Below are positions 62,192 to 64,000 of a stretch of DNA of 64,000 bases, piece after piece. The position numbers and the translations under genes are program-made. This DNA is from Agromyces agglutinans (GTDB lineage: Bacteria > Actinomycetota > Actinomycetes > Actinomycetales > Microbacteriaceae). The stretch is from contig NZ_WJIF01000001.1 of the NCBI RefSeq assembly GCF_009647605.1, positions 521,801 through 585,800 of the forward strand. Direction: 5' to 3'. Numbering within the stretch: the first letter of the stretch is position 1; each line of letters opens with the position of its first letter. The notes beneath the pieces are model-generated. The model searched no databases and was not told the DNA's origin. It worked only from the letters and a program-made list of their open reading frames with translations.

Positions 62192-63141
62192 CCGGAGCCC
62201 ACGGCCACATCGAGCTCGAGCGGGCGATCGACTCGATTCGCGTCGGCGCCCGCCATCGCACTGACCTCGGCGACGTCGACGAACTCGCCGCGTCCATCGA
62301 GCGACAGGGGTTGCTGCAGCCGATCACCGTCACACCTGACGGAGACCTCGTCTGCGGCGCACGACGACTCGCCGCACTGCGGAAGCTCGGTGTACGCACG
62401 CTCAGCGTGTGGGTGCGGTCGGGCATCTCAGACGGCCTTGCCCGGCTGCTCGCCGAACAGGACGACAACGCGCTGCACAAGCCGCTCGCCCCGACCGAAG
62501 CCGCAGGGCTCTACCGCGAGGTCAAGCAACTGCTCGCCGAAGACGCGAAGCGGAGGCAGGCGGGGAGCCGCTTCCACTCCGGCGTCGCTCAAGTACCCGG
62601 TGCCGCACCCGGTGCGGCACCGCAGCGACGGGGCGACGGCGACGCCCGCGCCCAGGCCGCCCAACTTGTGACCGGCAATCGGTCGTACAACACGCACGAG
62701 CGCATCGGCGAGCTCCAGCGGATCGCCGCGGACGAGGATGCCGCAGAGGAGCAGCGTGCCGAAGCGGCGCGAGCCCTTGCCGCCATCGATGCCGGAGCAC
62801 CGGTAAAGCCGCTGCTCCGCGCCGTCACCGGTGCCCCTGAGCTCGAACGGCTCGCGCAGGATGCCCTCGCTCGCGTTCGCGCCGAGCGGCGGTCGAAGCG
62901 GCGCGGGCGTCAAGCCCAGCCCACCAATGACACTGCGGAGATCGTGAAGCTCCCGATCCGTGCGTTCGTGTTGCAGTGGAGCGATCTGCAGCAGTGGTGG
63001 TTTCGCTTCGACGCCGAAAAGATCGCCGCAGACCTCACCGACTCCCAGCTCGAGGAATTCGAAGCGACCGTGGCCGGCACCGTCGAGTTTCTTGCAAGGA
63101 TCCGAGCGCTTCGACGCGGAACGCGCGCTGTCGCGCTTTGA
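62188..63141 (+). CDS. ParB-family DNA-binding protein
   Basis: A 317-residue protein. The ParB/Srx N-terminal domain is clear: IELERAIDSIRVGARHRTDLGDVDELAASIERQGLLQPITVTP and LVCGARRLAALRKLG (GERR-like box). An HTH follows in AAGLYREVKQLLAED and later helices (ARAQAAQLVTGNRSYNTHERIGELQRIA). The C-terminal 80 residues are specific. No ParA gene is next to it, so it may act in partition with another ATPase or as a regulator. ATG 62188 overlaps the preceding stop; an in-frame ATG at 62176 is possible. Confidence 0.85.
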   Translation: MTGAHGHIELERAIDSIRVGARHRTDLGDVDELAASIERQGLLQPITVTPDGDLVCGARRLAALRKLGVRTLSVWVRSGISDGLARLLAEQDDNALHKPLAPTEAAGLYREVKQLLAEDAKRRQAGSRFHSGVAQVPGAAPGAAPQRRGDGDARAQAAQLVTGNRSYNTHERIGELQRIAADEDAAEEQRAEAARALAAIDAGAPVKPLLRAVTGAPELERLAQDALARVRAERRSKRRGRQAQPTNDTAEIVKLPIRAFVLQWSDLQQWWFRFDAEKIAADLTDSQLEEFEATVAGTVEFLARIRALRRGTRAVAL

Positions 63142-63193
63142 CTTGCGCACCTTCAAGGCGACCGCGCATTGGATCGCTGAAGGGAGGCCGCAC

Positions 63194-63853
63194 ATGACGT
63201 TCGCCAATCGTCGCCGACTGCTCATCGCCGTGCTCGCGGGCGCCGGCGTACTCATCGTGCTCGTCGGCATGGGGGTCTTCGGGTTGCTGCGTGGACCGGC
63301 CGGATCCGCCGATGACCACGAGGTTGCCAGCGCAGCCTTGACCACGACCCCAGTGGCCTCTCGTGCCGCACCGGCGACGCCAAGACCGCTCGCGGAGACA
63401 TCCGACCCTGAACGCTTCGCCCGTGCCGTCGCGCGCGCGCTCTACGACTGGGACACTCGCACACCCGACAAACTGTCGGAGTGGGTGCAACCGATCATCG
63501 ACGCAGCCGAACCCGATGAGCAGCCAGGTGTCGCCGCCGACGTCCGCGCGTACCTGCCGCCAACGCAGGCGTGGGAACAGTTGAGCGCCTACTCCACGCA
63601 GCAAACGCTTCGAATCGAGTCGCTGCGGGCCCCGGATGCCTGGGCCACCGCCTTGGCCCAGGCGTCTGCCGAGCAGATCCCACGCACGGCAACTGCGCTC
63701 ACGGTCACCGGTACGGCGGAGCGCGCCGGCATCTGGAATCAGGAGTCAGTCACGAGCGCACGACGCGTTGCCTTCACGGTCTTCCTTGACTGCCCAGATG
63801 ACTCATCGTGTCGACTGCTCCGACTGTCCCGGCCCGACGCGCCGCTGAGATGA
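63194..63853 (+). CDS. Single-pass membrane protein, TcpC/VirB8-like candidate
   Basis: A 219-residue protein with one N-terminal membrane helix (RRLLIAVLAGAGVLIVLVGMGVFGLL) and an outside domain in which PERFARAVARALYDWDTRTP resembles the NTF2-like start of TcpC/VirB8 conjugation proteins. GAAGGGAGG precedes ATG 63194. Order behind parB and before another exported protein suits a transfer-channel component. The assignment is tentative. Confidence 0.65.
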   Translation: MTFANRRRLLIAVLAGAGVLIVLVGMGVFGLLRGPAGSADDHEVASAALTTTPVASRAAPATPRPLAETSDPERFARAVARALYDWDTRTPDKLSEWVQPIIDAAEPDEQPGVAADVRAYLPPTQAWEQLSAYSTQQTLRIESLRAPDAWATALAQASAEQIPRTATALTVTGTAERAGIWNQESVTSARRVAFTVFLDCPDDSSCRLLRLSRPDAPLR

Positions 63854-63860
63854 GCCCCTA

Positions 63861-64000
63861 TTGAGCAAGCTGCTCCTGATTCTCGTGGTGCTGCTGTTCG
63901 CCAGCCCGCCGATCGCCCTCGTCAGCGTCGCGGCGATGGCGAACCCGGCGCTCCAGAGCTGCGCAGCCGGCTCGCTCATCGTCGCCGATGTGCCGGAGTC
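63861..64000 (+). CDS. Exported protein, N-terminal part only
   Basis: From TTG 63861, seven bases after the preceding stop, the frame reads MSKLLLILVVLLFASPPIALV, a signal or membrane segment. It continues with a Cys-containing exported region (ANPALQSCAAGSLIVADVPES) to the window end. In related elements such a start belongs to a peptidoglycan-hydrolase-type transfer protein, but the catalytic part lies outside the window. Confidence 0.6.
   Translation, partial: MSKLLLILVVLLFASPPIALVSVAAMANPALQSCAAGSLIVADVPE

Overview
The DNA is high-GC with actinobacterial signatures: GTG starts, leaderless genes with TAGGCT -10 boxes, a LexA box of the TCGAAC-N4-GTTCGA type, and a DUF2637/Prim-Pol/MobF mobile-element gene set. 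I infer a member of the Microbacteriaceae or a close relative; no rRNA is present to confirm this.

Region A (1-25,500) reads as ordinary chromosome. On the minus strand lies a Ser/Thr phospho-signalling locus: PP2C phosphatase, FHA protein, membrane protein kinase, FHA-HTH protein, a giant Ig-like/fibronectin surface protein and a MoxR ATPase. The first four genes are coupled by 4-nt overlaps. Next come a TerC-family metal exporter behind a likely yybP-ykoY (Mn2+) riboswitch, a YqhA-like membrane protein, tRNA-Glu(CTC), a diacylglycerol-kinase-like lipid kinase, a metallo-beta-lactamase-fold protein, a bifunctional penicillin-binding protein, a cytochrome b-like membrane protein, a dehalogenase-like hydrolase, a short-chain dehydrogenase, a three-gene envelope/stress operon (DUF3618, holin-like), a GH65 phosphorylase and an Arr-type ADP-ribosyltransferase.

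Region B (25,530-45,500) is the left part of a genomic island. Its edge is a 34-nt 3' fragment of tRNA-Gln(CTG), followed by a stranded terminator and a GNAT gene with an internal deletion. Behind the edge lie decaying genes: a frameshifted alpha/beta hydrolase, an ECF sigma factor with one in-frame TAG, IS110 and IS3 remnants and a truncated GIY-YIG gene. Embedded among them is an apparently intact catabolic locus (31,513-44,507): GH38 alpha-mannosidase, GH4 glycosidase, DeoR regulator, PfkB kinase, a sugar ABC importer without its ATPase, a tandem metallo-beta-lactamase protein and a nitrilase-superfamily amidohydrolase.

Region C (45,500-64,000) is the backbone of an integrative conjugative element or plasmid-like element. 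It holds a MobF relaxase-helicase, a LexA-box-associated small operon, two cargo genes of unknown function, and a regulatory operon (XRE regulator, ImmA-type metalloprotease, seven-helix membrane protein, membrane-anchored hydrolase). Divergent from this operon is the lead module: ArdC-type antirestriction protein, Prim-Pol, DUF2637, two unknowns, ParB, a TcpC/VirB8-like candidate and the start of another exported protein. Between the two arms sits an array of four near-identical 14-bp palindromes (consensus TTGRGCATGCYCAA). It probably switches between maintenance and transfer and is the most distinctive signal in the window. The element continues beyond 64,000.
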